Shown here: positions 12,594 to 27,700 of the stretch, in pieces | How the letters are laid out: every line of letters begins with the position of its first letter | Position numbering within the stretch: position 1 is the stretch's first letter | Assembly: GCA_029168955.1 (NCBI GenBank) | Contig: JAPDOI010000106.1 | Span: forward strand, 767,001 to 831,000 | Source of the DNA: Aplectana chamaeleonis | Taxonomy: Eukaryota; Nematoda; Chromadorea; Rhabditida; Cosmocercidae | Length of the DNA: 64,000 nt | Reading direction: 5' to 3' | The notes under the pieces: model-generated | Told to the model about the DNA's origin: nothing | What the model saw: only the letters and a program-made list of their open reading frames with translations | Databases searched by the model: none | Position numbers and translations under genes: made by a program

Positions 12594-12765
12594 CTAACAT
12601 TTCAAATCTTTTCGTATTTGTTTACTTTCATCTAATTCTAGTAAATCCACTAATATACGTGTGTACAACGGCAGGAGTTCTAGCTTTACTACCTCGTATT
12701 TCAGCGAGCTAAGACCATCCTTCCTCCACACCTTTTTCGTCTGAGCCATCAATTTATATCGACAT
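12594..12765 (-). CDS. bre-4: bre-4 exon 8 (C-terminus and stop)
   Basis: 172 bp encoding CRYKLMAQTKKVW, KDGLSSLKYEVVKLE and PLYTRILVDL and ending KC-stop. This is the typical C-terminus of the family. The acceptor TTTTCCAG gives one base that completes the Lys336 codon begun in exon 7. Confidence 0.93.
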
Positions 12766-15700
12766 CTGGAAAACGTATCCTTCAGCAGACATCTACATAA
12801 ATCAACAGAACGTTTTTTTTCAGTTGTCTTTTTAGTTCTTTTCGCCACAATAAATCAGTTGAGCAGACCGCTGCACCACTTGCGGAGCCACGACCCCCCC
12901 GTGAACGAAAATTTTGTGAAATTTTTGAATTTTTACGACCCCCACCCTGAGATGAAAACTGAAGAAAAAAAAACCAAAAGTTCAATAGAATAACCCAGCA
13001 ACTCCCCAGTGAAAAGGTAGTTCTATTTTTATGAAAACTTGACTGGGCACAAAAAAGTTTAGCAAAACCTGAAACTTTTTATTGAGGCTAATAGAGAAAT
13101 GACAAATTTTCCACAAAAATTTTATGACGGCCTGCGCAGATGCAGCTGTTGGCGCGCTGCGATCTCGCTAGCAGATGGCGACTAAAACTACACTATTTTA
13201 GCTTACCGAGTAGTTTAAAAGACATCTTTTGCTCCAAAATTGTACGACCCCTGATTTTCATTTTTTCCCAAAATTTTTCTCCCAAAACCTTGCTTGATCC
13301 TGCTATTTCACATTTGCGAACCCAGAAGTCGGACAAATTTTTCGCCCAAACTTCGCCTAGGAGCCAGAACACAAGGATCGGTTTTAGATTTTCGGCAAAC
13401 TACGGTAGGTATACGGTAGTTAGGGCAAAGCCTCCGATTAGACTGAATATTTGTCTAGGGGGATTCTTTGAGGGTGCTGATCATGGATCCGCTGTTCGTT
13501 ACACAATTTTCGACGGAGTATGTCAGGCTACGGTAGGGAAGCAACATTACATCTACCGTAACCTACCGTAGCCCTTCCAACAACGGAAAAAGAATATAGG
13601 ATTCGTGATCAGCACACCAAGGGAAAAAATCTTCTAGCTAAATCTTAAAGGCAGCATACACGCTCGTAAACGTGATTGAGATAACTAAGGAAATAGAACG
13701 GTATGGCCCAGATTACAACGTCTACGCATTTTGAAGTGTCAAAAACGACCCACAATGCCGTTACGTGAGTTAGAAGTTGGCCCCGCCCTGTATTTGCCCT
13801 TTCCCTGCAACGCAAGGCTGCTGGGTCATATTCACCGCTGGTACTGTTGGTAGATTGCCTAACAAGTGAACCACACGCGTCCCTGACGGCTAAGATGGCC
13901 CTGCAACCCTGCGTTGGAGGAAAAGGGCAAATACAGGGGGCGTGAAAATACAGGGCGGGGCCAACTCATAACTCATGTAGCGGCATTCTGGGTCGTTTTT
14001 GACACTTCAAAATGCGTAGGCATTATGTTTTAAGCCACACGTTCGATTCAAATTGTTATACTAACCACGTTTACGAGCATGTATGCTGCCTTCAAACATC
14101 GGCTTACTACGGCATGGGTAACGTAACCTACCGTAATCTTCCACAATTCGGAAACCGGTGTCAGGCTCGTATTCAGCACCTCAGAAATCCCCCTAGGGTA
14201 GAAACTTGGGAAATTTTTTTTCGACCTGTGGAGTCGGAAGAGTAGAAAACAGGCGACCTTTTCGCTATTTTTTCACTCATTACCGGAACGATTGAGATGC
14301 GATCTTGTTAGGCAAGGGATCGACATCTGGTCGCAAACCCCGTTTCCGACGAAATTCATACCAGTTGATGTACTTCCGATAGCGTTCTTTTTATCTGTGT
14401 TCAAAGCTGCTGCGGAGTACTCTAAAACGAGTTATGGCGGGTATGTCCAGATGGGCGGAATGGTAAGGGCTGCCAATGAAAGAGTATTTAAAGAATTGTT
14501 GTGGATTCAGCTCAAAGCTCTTTTGGGGGTTATCTGAGGTCCTGAATACGAATCTAAAATCAGTTTCTCGATATTTCCAGGCTTACTGTAGGTTAAGGTA
14601 AATATAATGCTATTTACCTAGCTTAACCTACCTTAGAATTTGAAAAATCGAGCAAATAAGTACCAATTCGTATTTAGCACCCCAGAGAACTCCAACAGAG
14701 AAGTTTTGGGTCAAATCTGAGACATTTAACAAATTACCGTTTACCCATCGCAACTTACCGTAATCTACCGAAAACCAGTGAACAGACCTCAGATCCGAGT
14801 TGAGGACTTCGAATAACCTTTACTGGGAGGTTTGGAGGTAAATCTGTCATTGCGTTTTGGAAATCATCGAAAATCGCGTTCTTTACCCCAAAAATTTTGC
14901 CCGGTGAGAGTCTTTAAGCCGAACTTGTCGAAATTACCCGAAAATCGACAACTGGACCTCAATTTCATGTTGAGGACCCCGGATAACTACAAATTTAGAT
15001 TTGGAACTTGTCGTTGGGAGTACATCAAGTGGTATGAATAACGGCGGAAACAGCGTTCGCGATCGGTTGTCGATCCATTGTCAGTATAATCGCCTAGCTG
15101 CTGACATGCGAGCAGTCGCGTCGCGGCAAGCAAAGTCTATTTTTTTTAAATGTACTCTATTTTTGAAAAAAAAAACAATGGCGAAAAACCTACTTGTTGA
15201 TTGGATTAGTCTTCGCTTCGTGCTCATGCTTAATCATCTTGTATCGGGCTATTTTGGCTGGATACCGTGCTATTTGATAACCAAGTGTAGAAACCCTGGA
15301 ATTGATGTCTTTTCACATTTCCGAATAGGAAATGATTTTTGTTCTCCCCTGCATATGTAATTGTCTCAACTGATATATTTTATATTACGAATTTTCACTC
15401 ATCAGTTTTAATTACATACTCCTTTTTTACACTAGCTCAAGGTTAGAAAACCCGTTCCTCAAGATCTTCTCTTCAATACCCCCTGAACACACTAAATAGC
15501 TTCACATTACGAATGCATGGGAAAGTGAATGAAGAATGCAGTCACATAGCGACCATGCAAAAAGCAGACGCATTCATTACTGACAACAATAAATCTACAC
15601 GACCATGGAGCAATTGGAACAATGAGGTCTCGACTGAATATACTTGGAAAATCGCTTTACAGATGCGTCTTCTTGAAATAACTCCCTTCAAGCCGGACTT

Positions 15701-18700
15701 CTTGCAAACTATGGCCTTGATCAGAACTACCGCCAGGGGAGGGGCTGTACAATGATGCTTCTTCAAAATGAAAAGTCGCATCTTCCAGTTCAGGATTTTG
15801 TTAAAGGCAGTGTCCACGATGAATACCACATTCGAGTTCGCTTAAAAAATTGGGTCGTGAGCTTTCGAATAGTCATGAAACAGCGAAGAAAATCGCTCAA
15901 AAAAAAGCTAAAGTAGCGGTTCCCTACGCTCGTACAGTTGAGGGCGCGGACGAGCTTACGCACCCTGCTAGTTTCTGCGAGCGCGCTCTAATGGTGATAT
16001 GTGCACGAATCGATCAGGCTGACGTGACGGAGTTGCTCGGTGATTTGCCCACGAAAACGTTCGCGGCGCAACAAGCTCGTCAGAACGTGGGGCGTAGCGG
16101 GCTAAGGATGCGCACTGGGCTAACGAAATCTTCACATCGTGGTCATTTTTATCGATTACTGGCCCGTCTTCGCTGCTTTCTTCGACCCTATCCCCTACAG
16201 CATCTGCCAGCGCAGAGTTTCACACTGAAAACTCAGAAACGAGATTTATCGTGAACACTACCTTCAAGTATGTCTATTATGCCTGAGACCGAACGGAAAA
16301 AATGTTTGAAAAAATGAAAAATAAAACCCTGCTTTCCTTTTCCTTCTCAAACACTACACTCGCACATACATACATATAGAGTTAAACTTCGAAGTATCCT
16401 ACATCCGATTAATTGAAAAAACATTTTTAGTTTCTGTTTCGAATGTTCGATGTATTAAGTACTTTGAGTTGACCGTTTTTTCGAACATACTAGATATTCG
16501 GGAATAATTTCGACTTCTCAAGCTTCAATTCACTGAGGATCTTCGATTTTCAAATAATTGTTATATGAAAGAAATCGAATATTTGGTTCGCTTGAAGAAA
16601 TGAGTATTTCGCATATCCGGTTCATTCGGATACTCGGAACACTCGAAATTTCAAATGCTTCGAACTTTTTTTTAAAATTCACTTCAGTAAGCTAAAGAAT
16701 TCATCATCGGATTTATGCAACCGATCGAACAAGTTTAGACAGAGAAATTTAGAAAAACTCGCTCGAGAAATATACGTCAATTTGGAAAAGAAGTTCGCAA
16801 GTAGCCCCCTGACAAGAGAGCTCCAAGTGCAGCTATGTTGTGACGCGATTATGTTCCATTATGGAGCACAGGATTGATATTATGGGGCGATCAGCGCGCC
16901 GCCTCACTCAAGAAATATGTTGTTGCCCCACAAAGACCCCATTATCCACATCACTCGGAAATCGCGATATCTTATAAAAAGAGCAGGCATTGGTTCGGGC
17001 AAAAGGATGAGTTCGGGAAATTGTGGACGAAATTAGAAGGCCGACTGGCTTCGCGCGCCAAAAGCCCCCAATATCCATGCTGTGCTCCATAATATGGGAC
17101 AAGCGCTCCACGGAATGAATACACTTGAAGCTCAGTTGTAGGAGGGCTTCACGTGCTTTTGTCGGAAAATGTCTACGTAATTTAAAAAAAATCAATCATT
17201 CAGATTTTTGAGAGGGAAATACTCAAAAGAAAAAATACGGTATTCAGCCTATTTATGAACTCATCATCGAATTTCTCAGCAGAGGTGATTGGGGAAACCC
17301 TTAATCGCAGATCTTTCCAACTTCCACGGAACCTCAGCAGCCAACAAAGCTTATTATGGTCCTAAATGCGAGAATTCTAAATATGACCTACTATCCCGAA
17401 GTATAAGTTCGACGAAACTCGCTGCTCACATTATAACCAAAAACTACGGCGACGCTTGACACGTCTAACGGTTGCAATCAAAACATGGGCATGAAAATAA
17501 GCTAAGTTTATTTATTTTAAAAAAATTACTTGACTTTTTTTCATAACTAGTGACCCTTCGGGTCCCTAGCCCGTGGCAGCCACGTTATTTAAAGGCGCGT
17601 GCCCCCTGGCAGTAATAATTAGGGTTAGTTTCCATTGAAGAAAAAGCTTCAGGCAACGTTAAGTAACGAAAAGTCTGCTTGAAAATGAAATCAAACCTAC
17701 TGTGCTTCTCTGGGCCAAATTCCGGTCCGCAATTGCGCCTCGACACGCATTGCGGACGCGCGCTTTCGAGTCAGAAGAGTTTCCAGCGCCGCAGCCGCCG
17801 ATCTGTTGACTCTAGGTGGGTTTTAGAAACTGGAAAGTGATTAAAATTGGAGAAAACTATATAAAAAAGCCATGTCGAGTCGGCTTTGGCGCTGGAAACT
17901 CGACTGACTCCAGCGCGTGTGGCCGCAAAGCGTGTCGAGACGCAATTGCGGACCGGAGTTTGGCCCAGGTAAGCACAGTATTGTAATACGAAGAAAAAGG
18001 TTAAAGGTAACAATACCACTTTACAACAAAAGGAAGAACGTCTGTATACATAACGGCACCGCCAAACGATGGGTCGGCTTTACAGGTTACGCTCCATAGT
18101 ATTCGTTTGGCTTGGGCCTGCTTGGCCGACCCCCTTCCATCATGTGCAGTGTTCGTTTGGCTTCGCCAAACGCAGTGCCGGCTTCGCCGACCCCCTCCCA
18201 TCATGAGCAGTCTTCGTTTGGCTTCGCCAAACGAAGGGCCGGCTTCGCCGACCCCCTTCCATCATGTGCAGTGTTCGCTTGACTTCGCCAAACGCAGGGC
18301 CAGCTTCACCAACCCCCTCCCATCATGTGCAGTCTTCGTTTGGCTTCGCCAAACGAAGGGCCGGCTTCGCCGACCCCCTTCCATCATGTGAGCAGTATTC
18401 GTTTGGCTTCGCCAAACGAAGGGTCGGCTTCGCCGACCCCCTTCCGTCATGTGCAGTGTTCGTTTGGCTCCGCCAAACGAAGGACCGACTTCGCCGACCC
18501 CTTCCATCATGTGCAGTATTCGTTTGACTTCGTCAAACGAAGGGGCGACTTCGCCGACCCCCTTCCATCATGTGCAGTGTTCGTTTGACTTCGCCAAACG
18601 CAGAGTCAGCTTCGCCGACCCCCTTCCATCATGAGCAGTGTTTGTTTGGCTTCGCCAAACGCAGAGTCAGCTTCGCCAACCCCCTTCCATCATGTGCAGT

Positions 18701-21700
18701 GTTCGTTTGGCTTCGCCAAACGAAGGGTCGGCTTCGCCGACCCCCTTCCATCATGTGCAGTGTTCGTTTGGCTCCGCCAAACGAAGGACCGACTTCGCCG
18801 ACCCCCTTCCATCATGTGCAGTATTTGTTTGACTTCGTCAAACGAAGGGCCGGCTTCGCCGACCCCCTTCCATCATGTGCAGTGTTCGCTTGACTTCGCC
18901 AAACGCAGGGCCAGCTTCACCAACCCCCTCCCATCATGTGCAGTCTTCGTTTGGCTTCGCCAAACGAAGGGCCGGCTTCGCCGGCCACCCTCAATGTAGT
19001 ATTCGTTTGGCTTCGCCAAACGAAGGGTCGGCTTCGCCGACCCCCTTCCATCATGTGCAGTGTTCGTTTGGCTCCGCCAAACGAAGGACCGACTTCGCCG
19101 ACCCCCTTCCATCATGTGCAGTATTCGTTTGACTTCGTCAAACGAAGGGTCGACTTCGCCGACCCCCTTCCATCATGTGCAGTGTTCGTTTGACTTCGCC
19201 AAACGCAGAGTCAGCTTCGCCGACCCCCTTCCATCATGAGCAGTGTTCGTTTGGCTTCGCCAAACGAAGGACCGACTTCGCCGACCGCCTTCCATCATGT
19301 GCAGTATTCGTTTGACTTCGTCAAACGAAGGGTCGACTTCGCCGACCCCATCCATCATGTGCAGTGTCCGTTTGACTTCGCCAAATGCAGGGCCAGCTTC
19401 GCCAACCCCCTCCCATCATGTGCAGTCTTCGTTTGGCTTCGCCAAACGAAGGGCCGGCTTCGCCGACCCCCTTCCATCATGTGCAGTGTTCGTTTGACTT
19501 CGCCAAACGCAGGGCCAGCTTCGCCAACCCCCTCCCATCATGTGCAGTCTTCGTTTGGCTTCGCCAAACGAAGGGCCGGCTTCGCCAACCCCCTTCCCTC
19601 ATGAGCAGTATTAGTTTGGCTTCGCCAAACGAAGGGTCGGCTTCGCCGACCCCCTTCTCTCATGAGCAGTATTCGTTTGGCTTCGCCAAACAAAGGGCCA
19701 GTTTCGCCGAACCCCCTTCCATCATGTGCGGTGTTCGTTTGGCTTCGCCAAACGGTGTTCGTTTGGCTTCGCCAAACGGAGAGCCGGCTTCGCCGACCCC
19801 CTTCCATCATGTGCAGTGTTCGTTTGACTTCGCCAAACGCAGGGCCAGCTTCGCCAACCCCCTCCCATCATGTGCAGTGTTCGTTTGACTTCGCCAAACG
19901 CAGGGCCAGCTTCGCCAACCCCCTCCCATCATGAGCAGTATTAGTTTGTCTTCGCCAAACGAAGGGTCGGCTTCGCCGACCCCCTCCCATCATGAGCAAT
20001 CTTCGTTTGGCTTCGCCAAACGAAGGGCCGGCTTCGCCGACCCCCTTCCATCATGTGCAGTATTTGTTTGACTTCGTCAAACGAAGGGTCGACTTCGCCG
20101 ACCCCCTTCCATCATATGCAGTGTTCGTTTGACTTCGCCAAACGCAGGGCCAGCTTCGCCAACCCCCTCCCATCATGAGCAGTCTTCGTTTGGCTTCGCC
20201 AAACGCAGGGCCGGCTTCGCCGACCCCCTTCCATCATGTGCAGTGTTCGTTTGACTTCGCCAAACGCAGGGCCAGCTTCGCAAACCCCCTCCCATCATGT
20301 GCAGTCTTCGTTTGGCTTCGCCAAACGAAGGGCCGGCTTCGCCAACCCCCTCCCATCATGAGCAGTATTAGTTTGGCCTCGCCAAACGAAGGGTCGGCTT
20401 CGCCGACCCCCTTCCATCATAAGCAGTGTTCGTTTGACTTCGCCAAACGCAGGGCCAGCTTCGCCAACCCCCTCCCATCATGAGCAGTGTTCGTTTGACT
20501 TCGCCAAACGCAGGGCCAGCTTCGCCGACCCCCTTCCATCATGAGCAGTGTTCTTTTGGCTTCGCCAAACGCAGAGCCAGCTTCGCCGACCCCCTCCCAT
20601 CATGAGCAATCTTCGTTTGGCTTCGCCAAACGAAGGGCCGGCTTCGCCGACCCCCTTCCATCATGTGCAGTATTCGTTTGACTTCGTCAAACGAAGGGTC
20701 GACTTCGCCGACCCCCTTCCATCATATGCAGTGTTCGTTTGACTTCGCCAAACGCAGGGCCAGCTTCGCCAACCCCCTCCCATCATGAGCAGTCTTCGTT
20801 TGGCTTCGCCAAACGAAGGGCCGGCTTCGCCGACCCCCTTCCATCATGTGCAGTGTTCGTTTGACTTCGCCAAACGCAGGGCCAGCTTCGCCAACCCCTA
20901 CCATCATGTGCAGTCTTCGTCTGGCTTCGCCAAACGAAGGGCCGGCTTCGCCGACCCCTTCCCTCATGACCAGTATTCGTTTGGCTTCGCCAAACGAAGG
21001 GCCAGTTTCGCCGACCCCCCTACATCATGGGCAGTGTTCGTTTGGCTTGGCCAAACGGAGGGCCGGCTTCGCCGACTCCCTTCCATCAGGTGCAGTGTTC
21101 GTTTGGCTTGGCCAAACGGAGGGCCGGCTTCGCCGACCCCCTTCCATCATGTGCAGTGTTCGTTTGACTTCGCCAAACGCAGGGCCAGCTTCGCCAACCC
21201 CCTCCCATCATGTGCAGTGTTCGTTTGACTTCGCCAAACGCAGGGCCAGCTTCGCCAACCCCCTCCCATCATGAGCAGTATTAGTTTGTCTTCGCCAAAC
21301 GAAGGGTCGGCTTCGCCGACCCCCTTCCATCATGTGCAGTGTTCGTTTGGCTCCGCCAAACGAAGGACCGACTTCGCCGACCCCCTTCCATCATAAGCAG
21401 TATTCGTTTGGCTTCGCCAAAAGAAGGGCCGGCTTCGCCGACCCCCCTCCATCATGAGCAGTGTTCGCTTGGCTTCGCCAAACGCAGGGCCAGCTTCACC
21501 AACCCCCTCCCATCATGAGCAATCTTCGTTTGGCTTCGCCAAACGAAGGGCCAGCTTCGCCAACCCCCTCCAACCATGAGCAGTGTTCGTTTGGCTTCGC
21601 CAAACGCAGAGCCAGCTTCGCCGGCCCCCTCCCATCATGAGCAATCTTCGTTTGGCTTCGCCAAACGAAGGGCCGGCTTCGCCGACCCCCTTCCATCATG

Positions 21701-24700
21701 TGCGGTATTCGTTTGACTTCGTCAAACGAAGGGTCGACTTCGCCGACCCCCTTCCATCATAAGCAATGGTCGCTTGGCTTCGCCAAACGCAGGGCCAGCT
21801 TCGCCAACCCCTCCCATCATGAGCAGTCTTCGTTTGGCTTCGCCAAACGAAGGGCCAACTTCGCCGACCCCTTCCATCATGTGCAGTGTTCGTTTGACTT
21901 CGCCAAACGCAGGGCCAGCTTCGCCAACCCCTCCCATCATGTGCAGTCTTCGTTTGGCTTCGCCAAACGAAGGCCAGCTTCGCCGACCCCTTCCATCATA
22001 AGCAGTGTTCGTTTGACTTCGCCAAACGCAGGGCCAGCTTCGCCAACCCCCTCCCATCATGAGCAGTGTTCGTTTGACTTCGCCAAACGCAGGGCCAGCT
22101 TCGCCGACCCCCTTCCATCATGTGCAGTGTTCGCTTACCCTTCGCCAAACGCAGAGCCAGCTTCGCCGACCCCCTCCCATCATGAGCAATCTTCGTTTGG
22201 CTTCGCCAAACGAAGGGCCGGCTTCGCCGACCCCCTTCCATCATGTGCAGTATTCGTTTGACTTCGTCAAACGAAGGGCCGGCTTCGCCGACCCCCTTCC
22301 ATCATGTGCAGTGTTCGTTTGACTTCGCCAAACGCAGGGCCAGCTTCGCAAACCCCCTCCCATCATGTGCAGTCTTCGTTTGGCTTCGCCAAACGAAGGG
22401 CCGGCTTCGCCGACCCCCTTCCATCATGTGCAGTGTTCGTTTGACTTCGCCAAACGCAGAGCCAGCTTCGCGAACCCCCTCCCATCATGAGCAGCATTCG
22501 TTTGGCTTCGCCAAACGAAGGGCCGGCTTCGCCGACCCCCTTCCATCATGTGCAGTGTTCGTTTGACTTCGCCAAACGCAGGGCCAGCTTCGCAAACCCC
22601 CTCCCATCATGTGCAGTCTTCGTTTGGCTTCGCCAAACGAAGGGCCGGCTTCGCCAACCCCCTCCCATCATGAGCAGTATTAGTTTGGCCTCGCCAAACG
22701 AAGGGTCGGCTTCGCCGACCCCCTTCCATCATGTGCAGTGTTCGTTTGGCTCCGCCAAACGAAGGACCGACTTCGCCGACCCCCTCCCATCATGTGCAGT
22801 CTTCGTTTGGCTTCGCCAAACGAAGGGCCGGCTTCGCCGACCCCCTTCCATCATGTGCAGTGTTCGTTTGACTTCGCCAAACGCAGGGCCAGCTTCGCCA
22901 ACCCCCTCCCATCATGTGCAGTCTTCGTTTGGCTTCGCCAAACGAAGGGCCGGCTTCGCCGACCCCCTTCCATCATAAGCAGTGTTCGTTTGACTTCGCC
23001 AAACGCAGGGCCAGCTTCGCCAACCCCCTCCCATCATGAGCAGTGTTCGTTTGACTTCGCCAAACGCAGGGCCAGCTTCGCCGACCCCCTTCCATCATGA
23101 GCAGTGTTCTTTTGGCTTCGCCAAACGCAGAGCCAGCTTCGCCGACCCCCTCCCATCATGAGCAATCTTCGTTTGGCTTCGCCAAACGAAGGGCCGGCTT
23201 CGCCGACCCCCTTCCATCATGTGCAGTATTCGTTTGACTTCGTCAAACGAAGGGTCGACTTCGCCGACCCCCTTCCATCATATGCAGTGTTCGTTTGACT
23301 TCGCCAAACGCAGGGCCAGCTTCGCCAACCCCTCCCATCATGAGCAGTCTTCGTTTGGCTTCGCCAAACGAAGGGCCGGCTTCGCCGACCCCCTTCCATC
23401 ATGTGCAGTGTTCGTTTGACTTCGCCAAACGCAGGGCCAGCTTCCCCAACCCCCTACCATCATGTGCAGTCTTCGTTTGGCTTCGCCAAACGAAGGGCCG
23501 GCTTCGCCGACCCCCTTCCCTCATGACCAGTATTCGTTTGGCTTCGCCAAACGAAGGGCCAGTTTCGCCGACCCCCCTACATCATGGGCAGTGTTCGTTT
23601 GGCTTGGCCAAACGGAGGGCCGGCTTCGCCGACTCCCTTCCATCAGGTGCAGTGTTCGTTTGGCTTGGCCAAACGGAGGGCCGGCTTCGCCGACCCCCTT
23701 CCATCATGTGCAGTGTTCGTTTGACTTCGCCAAACGCAGGGCCAGCTTCGCCAACCCCCTCCCATCATGTGCAGTGTTCGTTTGACTTCGCCAAACGCAG
23801 GGCCAGCTTCGCCAACCCCCTCCCATCATGAGCAGTATTAGTTTGGCTTCGCCAAACGAAGGGTCGGCTTCGCCGACCCCCTTCCATCATGTGCAGTGTT
23901 CGTTTGGCTTCGCCAAACGAAGGACCGACTTCGCCGACCCCCTTCCATCATAAGCAGTATTTGTTTGGCTTCGCCAAACGAAGGGTCGACTTCGCCGACC
24001 CCCCTCCATCATGAGCAGTGTTCGCTTGGCTTCGCCAAACGCAGGGCCAGCTTCACCAACCCCCTCCCATCATGAGCAATCTTCGTTTGGCTTCGCCAAA
24101 CGAAGGGCCAGCTTCGCCAACCCCCTCCAACCATGAGCAGTGTTCGTTTGGCTTCGCCAAACGCAGAGCCAGCTTCGCCGGCCCCCTCCCATCATGAGCA
24201 ATCTTCGTTTGGCTTCGCCAAACGAAGGGCCGGCTTCGCCGACCCCCTTCCATCATGTGCGGTATTCGTTTGACTTCGTCAAACGAAGGGTCGACTTCGC
24301 CGACCCCCTTCCATCATATGCAGTGTTCGTTTGACTTCGCCAAACGCAGGGCCAGCTTCGCCAACCCCCTCCCATCATGAGCAGTCTTCGTTTGGCTTCG
24401 CCAAACGAAGGGCCGGCTTCGCCGACCCCCTTCCATCATGTGCAGTGTTCGTTTGACTTCGCCAAACGCAGGGCCAGCTTCGCCAACCCCCTCCCATCAT
24501 GTGCAGTCTTTGTTTGGCTTCGCCAAACGAAGGGCCGGGTTCGCCGACCCCCTTCCCTCATAAGCAGTGTTCGTTTGACTTCGCCAAACGCAGGGCCAGC
24601 TTCGCCAACCCCCTCCCATCATGAGCAGTGTTCGTTTGACTTCGCCAAACGCAGGGCCAGCTTCGCCGACCCCCTTCCATCATGAGCAGTGTTCTTTTGG

Positions 24701-27700
24701 CTTCGCCAAACGCAGAGCCAGCTTCGCCGACCCCCTCCCATCATGAGCAATCTTCGTTTGGCTTCGTCAAACGAAGGGTCGACTTCGCCGACCCCCTTCC
24801 ATCATATGCAGTGTTCGTTTGACTTCGCCAAACGCAGGGCCAGCTTCGCCGGCCCCCTCCCATCATGAGCAATCTTCGTTTGGCTTCGCCAAACGAAGGG
24901 CCGGCTTCGCCGACCCCCTTCCATCATGTGCGGTATTCGTTTGACTTCGTCAAACGAAGGGCCAGCTTCGCCGACCCCCTTCCATCATATGCAGTGTTCG
25001 TTTGACTTCGCCAAACGCAGGGCCAGCTTCGCCAACCCCCTCCCATCATGAGCAGTCTTTGTTTGGCTTCGCCAAACGAAGGGCCGGCTTCGCCGACCCC
25101 TTTCCATCATGTGCACTGGTCGCTTGCCTTCGCCAAACGCGGGGTCGGTTTCGCCGACCCCCTTCCATCATGAGCAGTCTTCGTTTGGCTTCGCCAAACG
25201 AAGGGCCAGCTTCGCCAACCCCCTCTCATCATGAGCAGTATTCGTTTGACTTCGCCAAACGAAGGGTCGACTTCGCCGGCCCCCTTCCATCATGTGCAGT
25301 GTTCGTTTGGCTTCGCCAAACGAAGGGCCGGCTTCGCCGACCCCCTTCCATCATGTGCAGTATTCGTTTGACTTCGTCAAACGAAGGGTCGACTTCGCCG
25401 ACCCCCTTCCATCATATGCAGTGTTCGTTTGACTTCGCCAAACGCAGGGCCGGCTTCGCCGACCCCCTTCCATCATGTGCAGTATTCGTTTGACTTCGTC
25501 AAACGAAGGGTCGACTTCGCCGACCCCCTTCCATCATATGCAGTGTTCGTTTGACTTCGCCAAACGCAGGGCCAGCTTCGCCAACCCCCTCCCATCATGT
25601 GCAGTGTTCGTTTGACTTCGCCAAACGCAGGGCCAGCTTCGCCGACCCCCCTCCATCATGAGCAGTGTTCGTTTGACTTCGCCAAACGCAGGGCCAGCTT
25701 CGCCAACCCCTCCCATCATGTGCAGTCTTCGTTTGGCTTCGCCAAACGAAGGGCCAACTTCGCCGACCCCTTCCATCATGAGCAGTGTTCTTTTGGCTCC
25801 GCCAAACGCAGAGCCAGCTTCGCCGACCCCCTCCCATCATGAGCAATCTTCGTTTGGCTTCGCCAAACGAAGGGCCGGCTTCGCCGACCCCCTTCCATCA
25901 TGAGCAGTCTTCGTTTGGCTTCGCCAAACGAAGGGCCGGCTTCGCCGACCCCCTTCCATCATGTGCAGTGTTCGTTTGACTTCGCCAAACGCAGGGCCAG
26001 CTTCGCCGACCCTTCCATCATGTGCAGTATTCGTTTGACTTCGTCAAACGAAGGGTCGACTTCGCCGACCCCCTTCCATCATATGCAGTGTTCGTTTGAC
26101 TTCGCCAAACGCAGGGCCAGCTTCGCCAACCCCCTCCCATCATGTGCAGTGTTCGTTTGACTTCGTCAAACAAAGGGTCGACTTCGCCGACCCCCTTCCA
26201 TCATATGCAGTGTTCGTTTGACTTCGCCAAACGCAGGGCCAGCTTCGCCAACCCCCTCCCATCATGAGCAGTCTTCGTTTGGCTTCGCCAAACGAAGGGC
26301 CGGCTTCGCCGACCCCCTTCCATCATGTGCAGTGTTCGTTTGGCTTCGCCAAACGAAGGGCCGGCTTCGCCAACCCCCTCCCATCATGAGCAGTCTTCGT
26401 TTGGCTTCGCCAAACGAAGGGCCGGCTTCGCCGACCCCCTTCCATCATGTGCAGTGTTCGTTTGACTTCGCCAAACGCAGGGTCGGTTTCGCCGACCCCC
26501 TTCCATCATGTGCAGTGTTCGTTTGGCTCCGCCAAACGAAGGACCGACTTCGCCGACCCCCTTCCATCATGTGCAGTATTCGTTTGACTTCGTCAAACGA
26601 AGGGTCGACTTCGCCGACCCCCTTCCATCATGTGCAATCTTCGTTTGGCTTCGCCAAACGAAGGGCCGGCTTCGCCGACCCCCTTCCATCATGTGCAGTA
26701 TTCGTTTGACTTCGTCAAACGAAGGGTCGACTTCGCCGACCCCCTTCCATCATATGCAGTGTTCGTTTGACTTCGCCAAACGCAGGGCCAGCTTCGCCGA
26801 CCCCCTTCCATCATGAGCAGTGTTCTTTTGGCTTCGCCAAACGCAGAGCCAGCTTCGCCGACCCCCTCCCATCATGAGCAATCTTCGTTTGGCTTCGCCA
26901 AACGAAGGGCCGGCTTCGCCGACCCCCTTCCATCATGTGCAGTATTCGTTTGACTTCGTCAAACGAAGGGTCGACTTCGCCGACCCCCTTCCATCATATG
27001 CAGTGTTCGTTTGACTTCGCCAAACGCAGAGCCAGCTTCGCCAACCCCCTCCCATCATGAGCAGTCTTCGTTTGGCTTCGCCAAACGAAGGGCCGGCTTC
27101 GCCGACCCCCTTCCATCATGTGCAGTGTTCGTTTGACTTCGCCAAACGCAGGGCCAGCTTCGCAAACCCCCTCCCATCATGTGCAGTCTTCGTTTGGCTT
27201 CGCCAAACGAAGGGCCGGCTTCGCCGACCCCCTTCCATCATGTGCAGTGTTCGTTTGACTTCGCCAAACGCAGAGCCAGCTTCGCGAACCCCCTCCCATC
27301 ATGAGCAGCATTCGTTTGGCTTCGCCAAACAAAGGGTCGGCTTCGCCGACCCCCCTCCATCATGAGCAGTGTTCGTTTGGCTTCGCCAAACGCAAGGCCG
27401 GCTTCGCCGACCCCCTTCCATCATGAGCAGTCTTCGTTTGGCTTCGCCAAACGAAGGGCCGGCTTCGCCGACCCCCTTCCATCATGTGCAGTATTCGTTT
27501 GACTTCGTCAAACGAAGGGTCGACTTCGCCGACCCCCTTCCATCATATGCAGTGTTCGTTTGACTTCGCCAAACGCAGGGCCAGCTTCGCCAACCCCCTC
27601 CCATCATGTGCAGTGTTCGTTTGACTTCGTCAAACAAAGGGTCGACTTCGCCGACCCCCTTCCATCATATGCAGTGTTCGTTTGACTTCGCCAAACGCAG

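Noticed and set aside
15850..16254. 134-codon plus-strand frame as a gene
   Set aside because: It lies wholly within a TTAA-flanked TIR element and shows no domain or splice context.
19385..22261. Long frames in the array (for example 167, 178 and 187 codons) as repeat proteins
   Set aside because: They follow from a stop-poor 61-bp unit, occur in several frames and both strands, and lie inside the bre-4 intron.
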